Assembly (NCBI GenBank): GCA_021805985.1
Contig: JAJZDN010000007.1
Coordinates: 1-64,000, forward strand
Source: Planctomycetota bacterium
GTDB lineage: Bacteria; Planctomycetota; Phycisphaerae; WQYP01
Direction: 5' to 3'
Length of the DNA stretch: 64,000 bases
Under the pieces are notes generated by a model. It did no database searches. It was not told the origin of the DNA and saw only the letters and a program-made list of their open reading frames with translations. Shown here one piece after another: positions 45,316-53,773 of this stretch. Position numbers and translations under genes: made by a program. Numbering within the stretch: position 1 is the stretch's first letter; each line of letters opens with the position of its first letter.

Positions 45316-45340
45316 GACAGAAAAATCTCTGTCGCTTTTC
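45316..45340 (+). terminator. Terminator after the DJ-1 family gene
   Basis: GACAGA (45316-45321) pairs with TCTGTC (45328-45333), followed by GCTTTTCTTT. The stem is short, but the T-rich tail follows directly. Confidence 0.55.
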
Positions 45341-45393
45341 TTTAGGCCGCGCGTTGCGTAAAATAAGAGAGTGTTATTTAGGAGTCTGAAAAG

Positions 45394-45723
45394 ATGGCGA
45401 TTGCATTAACGGAAACAGCGGCGAGAGAAATCAAGAACATTATCAAGGATCAGGGGCTTTCTGAGCAGGCGGCCTTGCGCGTGGGCGTCAAGGGCGGTGG
45501 CTGCTCTGGATTCAGCTATGTGCTGGATTTAACTGAAGATTCCGTGGAAACTGATGAAGTCATGGAATCTCAAGGCGTTAAAGTACTGGCTGATCGGAAA
45601 AGTTATTTGTATCTTAATGGCACAGAAATTGACTTCAAAGATGAAGTCATGGGCCGCGGATTTGTGTTTAAGAATCCCAATGCCACGCACACATGTGGCT
45701 GCGGTTCATCGTTTAGCGCATAA
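45394..45723 (+). CDS. A-type iron-sulfur cluster carrier (IscA/ErpA/SufA family)
   Basis: A 109-residue Fe-S carrier that passes clusters to apoproteins. The three conserved cysteines are present: GGGCSGFSYVLD and the C-terminal CGCGSSFSA. Length is typical. ATTTAGGAG before the ATG gives a good ribosome binding site. It stands alone, without the isc or suf genes. Confidence 0.95.
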   Translation: MAIALTETAAREIKNIIKDQGLSEQAALRVGVKGGGCSGFSYVLDLTEDSVETDEVMESQGVKVLADRKSYLYLNGTEIDFKDEVMGRGFVFKNPNATHTCGCGSSFSA

Positions 45724-45856
45724 GCAACAGCGCAAGATAAGTTCCTGATTTGCGATGAGGTCCAATTCTTCACTTCCGGCCAAGCCGGTGGCGATGCGTA
45801 GGATGCTATCGTAAGGGTTTGGCGCTTGTGGTTTTTAGATAAAATAAATCAATTCA

Positions 45857-45895
45857 AAGATGCACCGCCATGCTTAAAAACTGGTGGTGCATCTT
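45857..45895. terminator. Hairpin between convergent genes (likely two-way terminator)
   Basis: AAGATGCACCGCCA (45857-45870) pairs with TGGTGGTGCATCTT (45882-45895) with one mismatch, between the IscA-like gene and the convergent lipoprotein gene. A-rich sequence in the loop and on both sides is compatible with termination in either direction. Confidence 0.6.
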
Positions 45896-45899
45896 AATA

Positions 45900-46670
45900 T
45901 TACGGCACAATGATCACTTGAGGAATGCGCTCCGCGGCGGTGCCGCGCGCGGCCATCGCAGCGGAATAGGTCATGTAGACGCCGCCCTGCACCAGAAACA
46001 GGGTTGTTCCGGTAACTGAGTGCGGCAGTACAACTGCCTGTAAACCTTGTGCCTTGAGGGCGGCAACCTGCTTCCAGGCGGCCGGGGCATTATTCCATGC
46101 ACCAAATTGCAGGGTAAAGTGATTCATGGATAATCGTTGTAGAGCACTTTTTGCTAAGGGCGACTGCGGAAAATTTGCAACTAATTGATCCAAGTATTGC
46201 CGGGCGGCATTCCAGTGGCCGGTATTTTCCAGCGACGTACCCAGGCGATAAAGCATCCGTTGATCAGGCTGGGCGGATGGGGCTACAGACAGCGAATTTC
46301 TGTAGTCCGTAGCAGCGCGGCTGAAGCGAGCCTGTACATAAGAAATATCGCCTAGCGCCTTGTATGATTTACTCTGCAAATCCGGGCGTTGAGAATGGTT
46401 AATCGCCAAGCTGTAATCCCGGGCAGCCAAAGCTAGTTCAGCCTGATGTTCTTCAGAAATAGCAGCAAGGTAATAAGCCTCGGCCAAATTCCGCCCAGTG
46501 GCATCCTGGGCAATATAGGCCCGTGCGGTAGTTTCCGCAGCCATAAATTGGCCCTGCTGATAGGCCTGATACCCAGAAGCCAGACTCGTTGTTTGAGAGG
46601 GAGGCGCAGCACAACCTGAAATCAGACCGATGGTGGCAAGAATTCCCAGTCCGAACATCCATTTTCGCAT
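45900..46670 (-). CDS. TPR-repeat lipoprotein with a SPOR-like end
   Basis: A 256-residue lipoprotein: signal peptide ending in GLISGCAAPP with lipidated Cys20. Helical TPR-like repeats cover residues about 35-185 (QAYQQGQFMAAETTARAYIA, DLQSKSYKALGDISYVQARF, MLYRLGTSLENTGHWNAARQ). The last 60 residues (FTLQFGAWNNAPAAWKQVAA, then GLQAVVLPHSVTGTTLFLVQ) resemble a SPOR domain, which binds denuded peptidoglycan. It may act at the cell envelope. It lies 40 bases beyond rplS on the same strand and may be read with the ribosomal-protein genes. Confidence 0.78.
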   Translation of the reverse strand: MRKWMFGLGILATIGLISGCAAPPSQTTSLASGYQAYQQGQFMAAETTARAYIAQDATGRNLAEAYYLAAISEEHQAELALAARDYSLAINHSQRPDLQSKSYKALGDISYVQARFSRAATDYRNSLSVAPSAQPDQRMLYRLGTSLENTGHWNAARQYLDQLVANFPQSPLAKSALQRLSMNHFTLQFGAWNNAPAAWKQVAALKAQGLQAVVLPHSVTGTTLFLVQGGVYMTYSAAMAARGTAAERIPQVIIVP

Positions 46671-46710
46671 GAGCGGTTCTCCATGAACCCAAACAGATCG
46701 CGATGGCTCA

Positions 46711-47127
46711 TCAGGCCTGTGGTGCGGGGGCGGCCGGGGCGGCAGCGGGAACTCCCGCCGTCTTATCGGATGGAACGATGGGTGCTCCCTCCTTTAAGCG
46801 GGTGGCCTTGCCGGTTAGATCGCGAAGATAATAAAGCTTAGCGCGGCGAATTTTGCTCTTCCGTCGCACATCCAACTTTTCAATTTTCGGAGAGTGCACC
46901 GGGAAAATACGCTCCACGCCTTCGTTGTTTACGATCCGGCGTACGGTAAAGGTTCCGCTGATGCCCGCACCTTTGCGAGATATCACCGTTCCGGAGAATA
47001 CCTGAATACGTTCTTTGTCACCTTCCACAATGCGGCAGTGCACATCCACAAGATCGCCGATGGCGAATTGCGGCGGCTTGGCCAGCAGGTGTTTGGATTC
47101 AACATGACTAAGTAGTGCATTACGCAT
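46711..47127 (-). CDS. rplS: 50S ribosomal protein L19
   Basis: Structural protein of the large subunit at the subunit interface. The 138 residues include FAIGDLVDVHCRIVEGDKER, IQVFSGTVISRKGAGI, RRIVNNEGVERIFPVHSPKI and RRAKLYYLRDLTGKATRLKE, followed by an Ala/Pro-rich C-terminal tail longer than usual (about 20 residues). GGAG at 47134-47137 sets the start at ATG 47127 and not at an upstream TTG. It is last in rpsP-trmD-rplS. Confidence 0.97.
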   Translation of the reverse strand: MRNALLSHVESKHLLAKPPQFAIGDLVDVHCRIVEGDKERIQVFSGTVISRKGAGISGTFTVRRIVNNEGVERIFPVHSPKIEKLDVRRKSKIRRAKLYYLRDLTGKATRLKEGAPIVPSDKTAGVPAAAPAAPAPQA

Positions 47128-47210
47128 GGATAACTCCAATTCGGATATTTATTCCCGGTTCCGTTTACCCGGGGGCATTGATTAGCCGTGGGGTCATTAT
47201 TTTCCGCCCC

Positions 47211-47915
47211 TCACCGGGGTGGCAGTAAATCCGGTCTACGCTGACCGGTTCGTTGCCTGGATTGCTGTGCCCGCCATCGGGCGATGGCCGCATGATCACC
47301 GGAAGTTAAAATTTCCGGCACTTCAAGGCCCTGATAATTTCGCGGGCGGGTATAGTGGGGATATTCCAATCCACCGCTGATTTCCGCATCCGCAATCGCA
47401 AACGATTCCGCCCCGGCACTGGCGTGATCGCCCAGTACACCGGGAATTAAACGAATCACCGCATCGAGAACGACCATGGCCGGCAATTCACCGCCTGATA
47501 GCACATAATCGCCGATGCTTATTTCCAGCGGATTCAGCACCTGCCTGATCCGCTCATCAAACCCTTCATAATGGCCGGAAACCAGCAACAGCCGGGGCTT
47601 CCCTGCCAACTCATGCCCCAAAGCCTGATCCATTTTCCGGCCCTGTGGACATAACAGAATCCGCGTGGCGGGTACAGAATCCATCGCTTCAATAGCGGAT
47701 ACTGCATCCAAAACCGGCTGGCACATCAGCACCATACCCGGGCCGCCGCCAAAAGGCCGATCATCCACTTTTCGATGCGGATCCGTGGTGTAATCCCGCA
47801 ACTGATGCAGATGATACCGGGCCAGCGATTTTTCCACAGCCCGCTTAAGGATGCTGCTTCCCAATACACCGGGAAACATTTCCGGAAACAGCGTAAGGAT
47901 ATCGACGCGCATCAT
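47211..47915 (-). CDS. trmD: tRNA (guanine-N1)-methyltransferase
   Basis: Methylates G37 next to the anticodon, preventing frameshifts. The 234-residue SPOUT enzyme starts MRVDILTLFPEMF and has HQLRDYTTDPHRKVDDRPFG, GGGPGMVLMCQP, LLVSGHYEGFDERIRQ and the knot end ISIGDYVLSGGELPAMVVLD. Two adjacent ATG codons (47915, 47912) are possible starts. In most bacteria the order is rpsP-rimM-trmD-rplS; here rimM is missing between rpsP and trmD. Confidence 0.96.
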   Translation of the reverse strand: MMRVDILTLFPEMFPGVLGSSILKRAVEKSLARYHLHQLRDYTTDPHRKVDDRPFGGGPGMVLMCQPVLDAVSAIEAMDSVPATRILLCPQGRKMDQALGHELAGKPRLLLVSGHYEGFDERIRQVLNPLEISIGDYVLSGGELPAMVVLDAVIRLIPGVLGDHASAGAESFAIADAEISGGLEYPHYTRPRNYQGLEVPEILTSGDHAAIARWRAQQSRQRTGQRRPDLLPPR

Positions 47916-47964
47916 TGTTTCAACCTGCAATGCGGCCGAGCCAGCAACGCCCCTGATTTAACAA

Positions 47965-48249
47965 TCAGGCCGAAACGCCGGCGGGAATGGCCGCTGCTGC
48001 GCCCGAATCCGTCGCGGTTTTCAGCAAACCGGCAACTGTATCGCTGGGCAACGCGCCAACTTTGATCCAATGCTCTACCCGCGCTTTATTGACCACCACG
48101 CGCCGGGCGGGGTCTTTGGCGATGGGATCATAATAGCCCAACTCTTCAATGACCTTGCCATCCCGCGGAGAGCGGTGATCCACCGCATTTATACGCCAGA
48201 ATGCACGATTTTTACGACCAAAGCGCTTTAACCGAATTTTTACTGCCAC
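47965..48249 (-). CDS. rpsP: 30S ribosomal protein S16
   Basis: Small-subunit assembly protein, first gene of the rpsP-trmD-rplS group. The 94 residues open VAVKIRLKRFGRKNRAFWRI and contain RDGKVIEELGYYDP and VEHWIKVGALPSDTV, all conserved. The start is a GTG at 48249 with GAGG about six bases upstream; the ATG/GTG-type frame that runs to 48303 is not supported. The end carries an Ala-rich tail (GAAAAIPAGVSA). Confidence 0.96.
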   Translation of the reverse strand: MAVKIRLKRFGRKNRAFWRINAVDHRSPRDGKVIEELGYYDPIAKDPARRVVVNKARVEHWIKVGALPSDTVAGLLKTATDSGAAAAIPAGVSA

Positions 48250-48656
48250 GCGATACCTCGTTTGCCTGCCTGATGAATCCACCTGATCCGCTCCATGCAC
48301 CACGCACCGGAGATCGTCATCGGATTTTTCATCAGCCCGATGGCGGGAACCGCTGTTCCCGACCCATCGGTAAACCCAAGATATTACCCGCCAACGCCAA
48401 GGCTTTCAAGCGACAAGGACCCCTATTCGGGAACAGACCGGGCTTTTTTTCGACAAAGGCTGAAAAAATGCCAAATCTGGGCAAAAATCGCTGCCTCGGC
48501 CCGTGGCGTCGCCAGGAGCAGCCCCGCGCTCATGCCGCCAAGGTTGGCTATACGGAATGGCTCGTACATCACAAACCCATTCTTTAATCACTCCTCAGGC
48601 TCTTCGGCCCGCAGGATTTAGTTGACAAATAAAGTAGGAATTCATACGATTAAGGT
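48250..48656. other. Intergenic region between rpsP and vapB
   Basis: No credible gene. It holds the promoter region of the ribosomal-protein group (not located) and, at its right end, the VapBC promoter and operator. Confidence 0.5.
48622..48650 (+). promoter_or_regulatory. vapBC promoter
   Basis: TTGACA (48622-48627), a 17-base spacer and TACGAT (48645-48650). The -10 box ends six bases before the vapB ATG (48657), so the transcript should be leaderless or almost so. Confidence 0.7.
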
Positions 48657-48661
48657 ATGAA
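48641..48661. promoter_or_regulatory. Palindromic operator over the vapBC start
   Basis: TTCATAC (48641-48647) and GTATGAA (48655-48661) are perfect inverted repeats separated by seven bases. They cover the -10 box and the start codon, the expected place for autorepression by the antitoxin-toxin complex. Confidence 0.65.
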
Positions 48662-48887
48662 AACCATCGTATCGGAAAAGGGACAAATTACCATTCCAAA
48701 GTTGTTACGACGGAGGCTGGGGCTGCGCAAGGGTCAGGTGCTGGAAGTCCGTGAGGAAGCAGGCCGGCTCACGCTTACCAAATCCGGTGTGGACGATCCG
48801 GTTGCGGCAGCTTATGGAATACTTAAGCTTAATAAGTCCACGGATCAACTCATCACCGAACTTCGTGGGAAGGCACTCCGCCGATGA
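48657..48887 (+). CDS. vapB: AbrB-type antitoxin VapB
   Basis: A 76-residue SpoVT/AbrB-fold DNA-binding antitoxin: MKTIVSEKGQITIPKLLRRR, LGLRKGQVLEVREEAGRLTL. The C-terminal part (LNKSTDQLITELRGKALRR) would wrap the toxin. It overlaps vapC by four bases (ATGA), the classical antitoxin-first layout. Promoter and operator lie directly upstream; the AAGG directly before the ATG is too close for a standard ribosome binding site. Confidence 0.9.
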   Translation: MKTIVSEKGQITIPKLLRRRLGLRKGQVLEVREEAGRLTLTKSGVDDPVAAAYGILKLNKSTDQLITELRGKALRR

Positions 48888-49300
48888 TAACCGCCATTGA
48901 CACTAGTATTCTGCTGGATGTGTTTGGTGCCGACAACACATTCGGCCGGTCGTCGATGGAATTGCTGCAACGCGCCATCGCAGAAGGTCAACTCGTCGCG
49001 TGCGAAGTGGTCTGGGTGGAGGTTGGAGGATTCTTCGCCTCGACGTCGGCGGCGGGCACCGCAATGCAGCAGTTGGGCGTGGAATTCACCCCCCTGACAC
49101 TTAAGACCGCATTGGAAGCATCGCAGACTTGGCGGAATTACCGCCGTGCCGGCGGGCCGCGGAACCGGGTGGTGGCGGATTTTCTGATCGGTGCGCACGC
49201 ACTGCACCAGGCGGATCGCCTGCTGACCAGAGATCGCGGCTTTTATCGCGATTACTTCAAGCCGCTTACTATCCTGGCCCCCGGAGGCCATCATGAATAA
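48884..49300 (+). CDS. vapC: PIN-domain toxin VapC
   Basis: A 138-residue PIN-domain endoribonuclease predicted to cut tRNA or rRNA. Acidic active-site residues: Asp in AIDTSILLDVF, Glu in VVWVEVGGFF, Asp in VVADFLIGAHAL and the late Asp in LLTRDRGFYRDYF. It starts within the last codons of vapB. The pair is compact and self-contained, as expected for a mobile toxin-antitoxin module, and lies next to other remnants (49586-49883). Confidence 0.9.
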   Translation: MITAIDTSILLDVFGADNTFGRSSMELLQRAIAEGQLVACEVVWVEVGGFFASTSAAGTAMQQLGVEFTPLTLKTALEASQTWRNYRRAGGPRNRVVADFLIGAHALHQADRLLTRDRGFYRDYFKPLTILAPGGHHE

Positions 49301-50045
49301 ATGGGCTATTGCATCGCCCATTTCCACTATCGGAAAGAGAAAACATCAATGCCTACCAGCGACTGCCCTTCCAGCGGCGCTGATGCCGGCAATTTTAGCA
49401 TGATGCACCATAACGGCAGGGCCGCGGGAGGCGGTAATGCTGCTATTTTGAAACCGTATATCGCGTGCGTCTGCGATAATCATCCCCGTCTTCATTTTTA
49501 CCCGAGGCGTAAAGAGTTGATTGGTGAAAATCCGGCGATGACAATTATCCCAATTTCGTGCGCCATCAAGACATGGTCGCGCGCACTATGGCTTAAATTT
49601 AGGTATAGCCCTTTTCATAAATTCGTCAAAAAGCGGGACGGTGAAGGCCATATCACCGTATGCGGGACTGTAGATCATCCCCTTTTTTATCAGGCTGCCA
49701 CGCACAGGCCCACGGCTGGTAACCTTATACATGAAGTTTTTCAGCAATGTCGCTGGTGCGCATGGCCCCGGAATCGAGTTCAGCCATGGCTCGGAGATAC
49801 GTTTTCTCTGCGGGCGTAAGCCGCTCATAACGGACGCGGAAGAAATTTGCATCAAGAGCCGTTACTCGGAAAGAATTCTAAGGCACCGTACAACCAGGAT
49901 TTTAGGGCGAGGGCACCTGTCAAACCGCGACTGCCCCTGTCGCACAACCCCGCAGCGTACACTTTGTTCCGCTGCGCGGGCCGCCGGGGCTTAACATGCC
50001 GCGAATAAGGAGCATCGGTTCACGGGCGCTGGAATAATTGCCACG
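49301..50045. other. Gene-poor region with an ATPase relic
   Basis: The long plus-strand frame from 49301 looks spurious. The only supportable content is the minus-strand relic at 49586-49883. Confidence 0.5.
49586..49883 (-). pseudogene. Frameshifted C-terminal remnant of an AAA-type ATPase
   Basis: On the minus strand one frame reads FRVTALDANFFRVRYERLTP, AEKTYLRAMAELDSGAMRTS and DIAEKLHV up to a stop at 49726-49728. The other frame resumes at once with YKVTSRGPVRGSLIKKGMIY and SPAYGDMAFTVPLFDEFMKR. Together they match the winged-helix end of a widespread archaeal/bacterial-type ATPase (LTPxEKxYLRAMAELG, VxPVRxSLIKKGMIYSPxHG, TAFTVPLFDEFMRR). The ATPase core is gone and a frame change lies near 49728-49735, so it is a decayed fragment. 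Confidence 0.65.
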
Positions 50046-51200
50046 CTATTCCAGCGCCTGATTGCGGCGAAATGCGGCGGGGGTTTCGCCGGTGACTTGC
50101 CGAAAGACGCGGCAAAGGCGGCCAGCGCTGCCGAATCCGCTGCGTTGTGCCACCACGGAAAGTTTAATATCCGTGGTAACCAGAAGGTTTTTCGCCCGCG
50201 CGATGCGACATCGCTGAACTTCGTCAAGAATGCTACGGCCAATGAGTTCTCGGAAGCGGTGCTCCAATGTACGCCTGCGGGTGGGCACAATTCGCAGCAC
50301 TTCAGTAACGCCGATGCCGCGGTGGGCGTTGGCCTGAATAAATCTGACGGCGGATAGGACCTCGGTGTCCTCAATGGCAAAAATATCCGTGGATTGTCGC
50401 TCTACCACCCGCACGGGTTGTATCAGCAACGGATTGGCGACACGTTTTCCCTCCATGAGTTCTGCCAAAGCCTTGCCGGCCTCCCACCCGATCCGCTCAG
50501 CACCGGTATCAATGCTGGATAGTGGGGGCCGTGACATTTGGCAGAGAAGTTCCTCGTCGTCAACTCCCAGAATAGCCGCCTGATCCGGCACTCGAATTCC
50601 TTCCTGATTGCACAATTCCGAAAGTGTCAGCGCCCAGTCATCGTCAATCGCAAAAATTCCGACGGGCTTCGGAAGCTCGCGCAGCCATTTACGTAATGTT
50701 TTGTCCGGCGTGGTACGGAATGCTACCGACCACGAGACAGTCGGCCGGGCCACTTCACCGATTCTGAAACAGGTTACGTTGGCGGCGGCAAGCGTTGCGA
50801 CAAATCCATCGCGTCGTTCGGTTGCAAATTTTGCAGAGGTCTCGCCAATAATAGCGAGATTCTTAAATCCGCGCTGCAATAGATACTCGGCACCCATTCG
50901 GCCGACCGCAACATCATCAATGCTCACGCGTATTGAGCCGGGAAGGTCAAACCAGTTGAAGACATCGATGGTTGGCAAGGAAAATCCTCGCAGCAACTGT
51001 TTTACGCTCTGATCATGGTACCCAGCTATGATCCCATCAGGACGCCACTTGCGAAGTGCTTGGAGTTCTTTGGATTTTAATTCACAGCCTTGATATAACC
51101 ATTCGGGGCGCGTTTCCATGAATCGTAGAAGCCCCCGAATTACATCTTCTCTGTAGCCGACGGCCAGTTCGATGACGATAGCGATACGCTTCGTGGTCAT
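50046..51200 (-). CDS. XylR-type transcriptional regulator (LacI-like sensor + AraC HTH)
   Basis: A 384-residue homologue of the regulator at 1656-2831: sensor half beginning TTKRIAIVIELAVGYREDVI, family signature ILGVDDEELLCQMSRPPLSS, and C-terminal AraC domain (SAVRFIQANAHRGIGVTEVL, TRRRTLEHRFRELIGRS, ARAKNLLVTTDIKLSVVAQR). GGAGAT at 51205-51210 fixes ATG 51200; the open frame to 51398 is not used. It is divergent from the PEP-CTERM, pseudopilin and GH42-like genes, with about 600 bases between, and is their likely regulator (inference). Confidence 0.92.
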   Translation of the reverse strand: MTTKRIAIVIELAVGYREDVIRGLLRFMETRPEWLYQGCELKSKELQALRKWRPDGIIAGYHDQSVKQLLRGFSLPTIDVFNWFDLPGSIRVSIDDVAVGRMGAEYLLQRGFKNLAIIGETSAKFATERRDGFVATLAAANVTCFRIGEVARPTVSWSVAFRTTPDKTLRKWLRELPKPVGIFAIDDDWALTLSELCNQEGIRVPDQAAILGVDDEELLCQMSRPPLSSIDTGAERIGWEAGKALAELMEGKRVANPLLIQPVRVVERQSTDIFAIEDTEVLSAVRFIQANAHRGIGVTEVLRIVPTRRRTLEHRFRELIGRSILDEVQRCRIARAKNLLVTTDIKLSVVAQRSGFGSAGRLCRVFRQVTGETPAAFRRNQALE

Positions 51201-51803
51201 GGATATCTCCAAAGTATTAGTTGCCACAGCGTACCGCACTTTCTCTATGCCGGTCAATTGGCCCACAACGTATGGCCGCTGGTTTATTTTCGGCTGCGGG
51301 AGGATCATGCCGCCGAGCGGTCCGCATTCCAGCCCACAAACATCCAACCGTTGACGTACACTGACACTTTGGCCGAAGGCCGGTGGGAACAACATCAAAA
51401 ACCTGAAGAACCAAGCGTGGGAGTCGCTTGCGCGAAACGCACATAGTTTTGCCGCGTTACGCCAATTTCACGAGTTATAGTAAGTTCATTGGCGGAAGCA
51501 ATCTGCACGCCAAGCTTTTGCAAAATGTCTGTCGCCAAAGCAATTCTGCAGAGGGCGGCGGGTAGAAGGTTGGATGAACAGGAAAGGAGGCTGGTAGAAC
51601 GCATGACGCCTGGATCCCATGTGGCCGCCGCAGCCGCATGGCCGAGGCGGGTATCCCTTGTACTGTATGCGGAAAAGCCCACGCCCGTAATTGCCGCCCG
51701 GATTTTTGGCCGAGCAGTGCACGCTACGGCGTTAACGCTCCACAATTTCTGACCGCGCGGTTAGGTGGGAGCTGAGGTTCTGAACTTTTTTGGAGAAATG
51801 ACC
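51201..51803. other. Divergent regulatory region of the glycosidase locus
   Basis: About 600 bases between the regulator and the PEP-CTERM gene, without a credible gene. An inverted repeat TTGGCG (51489-51494) / CGCCAA (51508-51513) near its middle could be an operator, but the match is short. Confidence 0.4.
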
Positions 51804-52577
51804 ATGTTTTCAAAATTTTCTTTCGCGCGTTTTCCCTTATCAAACGTCTCGGCGGTCGTCGGCATCGCCGTCGCCGGGATAGCACTGTCCACGACGGGTG
51901 TTGACGGCGGAACCATTTCCGGCACAATGGCTGCGGCCCCGGCAAGTTCGGCCACCAGCCCCATTGATATCAGCACGGGTGCGTCAGACTGGGTCTATTT
52001 CGGTCTGAACAGCGCTGGCTCGTACAGCATCACCCCAAGTACCAAGGCAGGCGGTCCCAATTCTTTTAGCGCGTTGACGGGCGGTAATTTAGTCGACGGA
52101 TTTCAAAATGGAACCACTCCTCAATACGCTACGGGGCTTAACTTCGTATCCTTCAGTGGCGGAGCTCCGACATCTTCTGACAATTCGAATATCTACGCTT
52201 ATTCCAGTTTTACACCGTCGTCCTTTTCATTCACCCAGACGCTTTTGGGATCGTCAGAGGTTATGGACGTTTATCTCAACGCATATAATGCGAATCATGA
52301 CATTACTGCAAACCTTAGCTCCGGCGGAAGTTATACCTTCGATAATGCGCTTCCACAAAGCGGCGTCGCTGGTGAGCTTGCGTTGAATATTACCGGCTCA
52401 CCGGGAGATACACTGACTTTCTCCGACACGGCGGTGAGCACCGGGCAATATGCCAATATCGGCATTCAGGCGGTGACTGTCACTGCGGTGCCGGAGCCGA
52501 CCACAATCGGCCTGATAGCCCTGGCAGGTTCTGTAGCACTGATTGCCCGGAAAAGAGTGCTACGGAAAAAGGTTTGA
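51804..52577 (+). CDS. PEP-CTERM sorting-domain protein
   Basis: A 257-residue secreted, Ser/Gly/Thr-rich protein with an N-terminal signal (FPLSNVSAVVGIAVAGIALS) and a C-terminal PEP-CTERM signal: VPEPTTIGLIALAGSVALI followed by ARKRVLRKK. Such proteins are sorted by an exosortase and appear on the surface or in exopolysaccharide. The middle lacks a recognised domain. TGGAG at 51791-51795 favours ATG 51804 over the ATG at 51798. It lies ahead of a pseudopilin-like gene and a glycosidase gene. No exosortase gene is in the window. Confidence 0.88.
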   Translation: MFSKFSFARFPLSNVSAVVGIAVAGIALSTTGVDGGTISGTMAAAPASSATSPIDISTGASDWVYFGLNSAGSYSITPSTKAGGPNSFSALTGGNLVDGFQNGTTPQYATGLNFVSFSGGAPTSSDNSNIYAYSSFTPSSFSFTQTLLGSSEVMDVYLNAYNANHDITANLSSGGSYTFDNALPQSGVAGELALNITGSPGDTLTFSDTAVSTGQYANIGIQAVTVTAVPEPTTIGLIALAGSVALIARKRVLRKKV

Positions 52578-52585
52578 TGCCTCCC

Positions 52586-52630
52586 AAGGTAGGGCCGCAG
52601 CCTAATGCGACGCGACGGCCCTACCTTTTA
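52586..52630 (+). terminator. Terminator-like hairpin after the PEP-CTERM gene
   Basis: AAGGTAGGGCCG (52586-52597) pairs perfectly with CGGCCCTACCTT (52616-52627), with TTTA after it. It may lower, rather than stop, read-through into the next gene. Confidence 0.7.
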
Positions 52631-52698
52631 GTGGGGCTGTCGTTGTTTTAGCGTCGCTTCCAGACATAAAAATGTCCACATTTTCAGGAGATACATCC

Positions 52699-53568
52699 AT
52701 GGCATTTTCTTTTACACAAACGAGGCGTGGCTTTACGCTCATTGAACTTTTAGTGGTAATTTCAATTATTTCATTGCTCATTGCGCTGTTGCTTCCGGCA
52801 CTTGCTTCAGCGGAAAAGGATGCGCAGGCAGTTCAATGCTCCGCCAAGCTTCGATCTTTGGGGCAACTGACAGAGGAGTACGTAGATACAAGCGGAGGCC
52901 TGTATCCCTATGGTTACAATGCGGGGTCAGGTGCCGGCGATTTGGCCGCAGGCAGCAGTTGGTTCGATATGCTCAACGACTATTATGTTGGCGACGTGCC
53001 CTATGTCGGATGGTGGAATCTTCGAAATAACTACACTCCGCCGGTTGTTCAGAAATGGCAGGGGTTATTTTACTGCCCGTCGGCCGTTATAACGCCCACG
53101 CTTTTGCAGGCAGTAGAATACGGAGCGAACCCCAATATATTTGTATATGTCAATGAACCGGCATGGTGGTTTGGCGGCGGACCGGAGCCCAGCATGGTCA
53201 GGGATGCTGAAATCAAATCTCCGGCCCATGTCATTATGATGGGGGACGCCAATCAGGATGCCCCGCAGGGCAGTAGCGAGGCCATCTTTAACTGGACGAC
53301 TCCCGGTTGGCTGCCGACCACCACTCCCACAACTGAAGTAATCCCGGCGGGCTGGCCAGAAGGTATGAGCAATACCGATGCCGCGGACTGGAATACCTGC
53401 GGATTGCGGTATCGGCACGGGCTTAATGCGGTTAACGTTCCAGGGCTGGGGGCAGCCTTAGGCTCGGGAAACTCGGATACCGGGTATGCCAATGCGGTCT
53501 TCTGTGACGGCCACGCCGCCCCGGTGCAGGCTAACACGTTACGCTACTATAATGTGACGATTCGCTAA
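52699..53568 (+). CDS. Type II pseudopilin-like protein (prepilin N-terminus, H-X9-DG type)
   Basis: A 289-residue protein with a prepilin cleavage and methylation site: RRGFTLIELLVVISIISLLI followed by ALLLPALASA. The end (RYRHGLNAVNVPG and ANAVFCDGHAAP) matches the H-X9-DG processing-associated proteins that abound in planctomycetes and related phyla. They are thought to form extracellular fibres or secretion pseudopili. AGGAG before ATG 52699 supports the start. It is embedded between the PEP-CTERM gene and the secreted glycosidase gene, and ends before a strong terminator. Confidence 0.9.
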   Translation: MAFSFTQTRRGFTLIELLVVISIISLLIALLLPALASAEKDAQAVQCSAKLRSLGQLTEEYVDTSGGLYPYGYNAGSGAGDLAAGSSWFDMLNDYYVGDVPYVGWWNLRNNYTPPVVQKWQGLFYCPSAVITPTLLQAVEYGANPNIFVYVNEPAWWFGGGPEPSMVRDAEIKSPAHVIMMGDANQDAPQGSSEAIFNWTTPGWLPTTTPTTEVIPAGWPEGMSNTDAADWNTCGLRYRHGLNAVNVPGLGAALGSGNSDTGYANAVFCDGHAAPVQANTLRYYNVTIR

Positions 53569-53637
53569 GTTCCCGGTTGGCAGCCAAACAATTGGATTCG
53601 CCTGCCATACCCAGTCGTAGTAACGGATCAATCTCGT

Positions 53638-53690
53638 AGTCGGCTCCCGCGCAGTGAAGTAGGCGGTCTGCAGGGAGCCGGCTTTTTTTT
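53638..53690 (+). terminator. Rho-independent terminator after the pseudopilin-like gene
   Basis: AGTCGGCTCCC (53638-53648) pairs with GGGAGCCGGCT (53673-53683), with a loop of about 24 bases, then TTTTTTT. It separates the pseudopilin-like gene from the glycosidase gene. Confidence 0.82.
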
Positions 53691-53773
53691 GCTTCTGGCA
53701 ACTATCCATTATAGTGCCGGTGTAATTCCGATTTACAGGCGGATAACCCAGTTTCTATCTCAGGAGAATACGC

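Noticed and set aside
49301..49819. 172-codon plus-strand frame
   Set aside because: Starts directly at the vapC stop without a ribosome binding site, has unusual composition (Cys, His and Trp rich), and lies over the minus-strand ATPase remnant.
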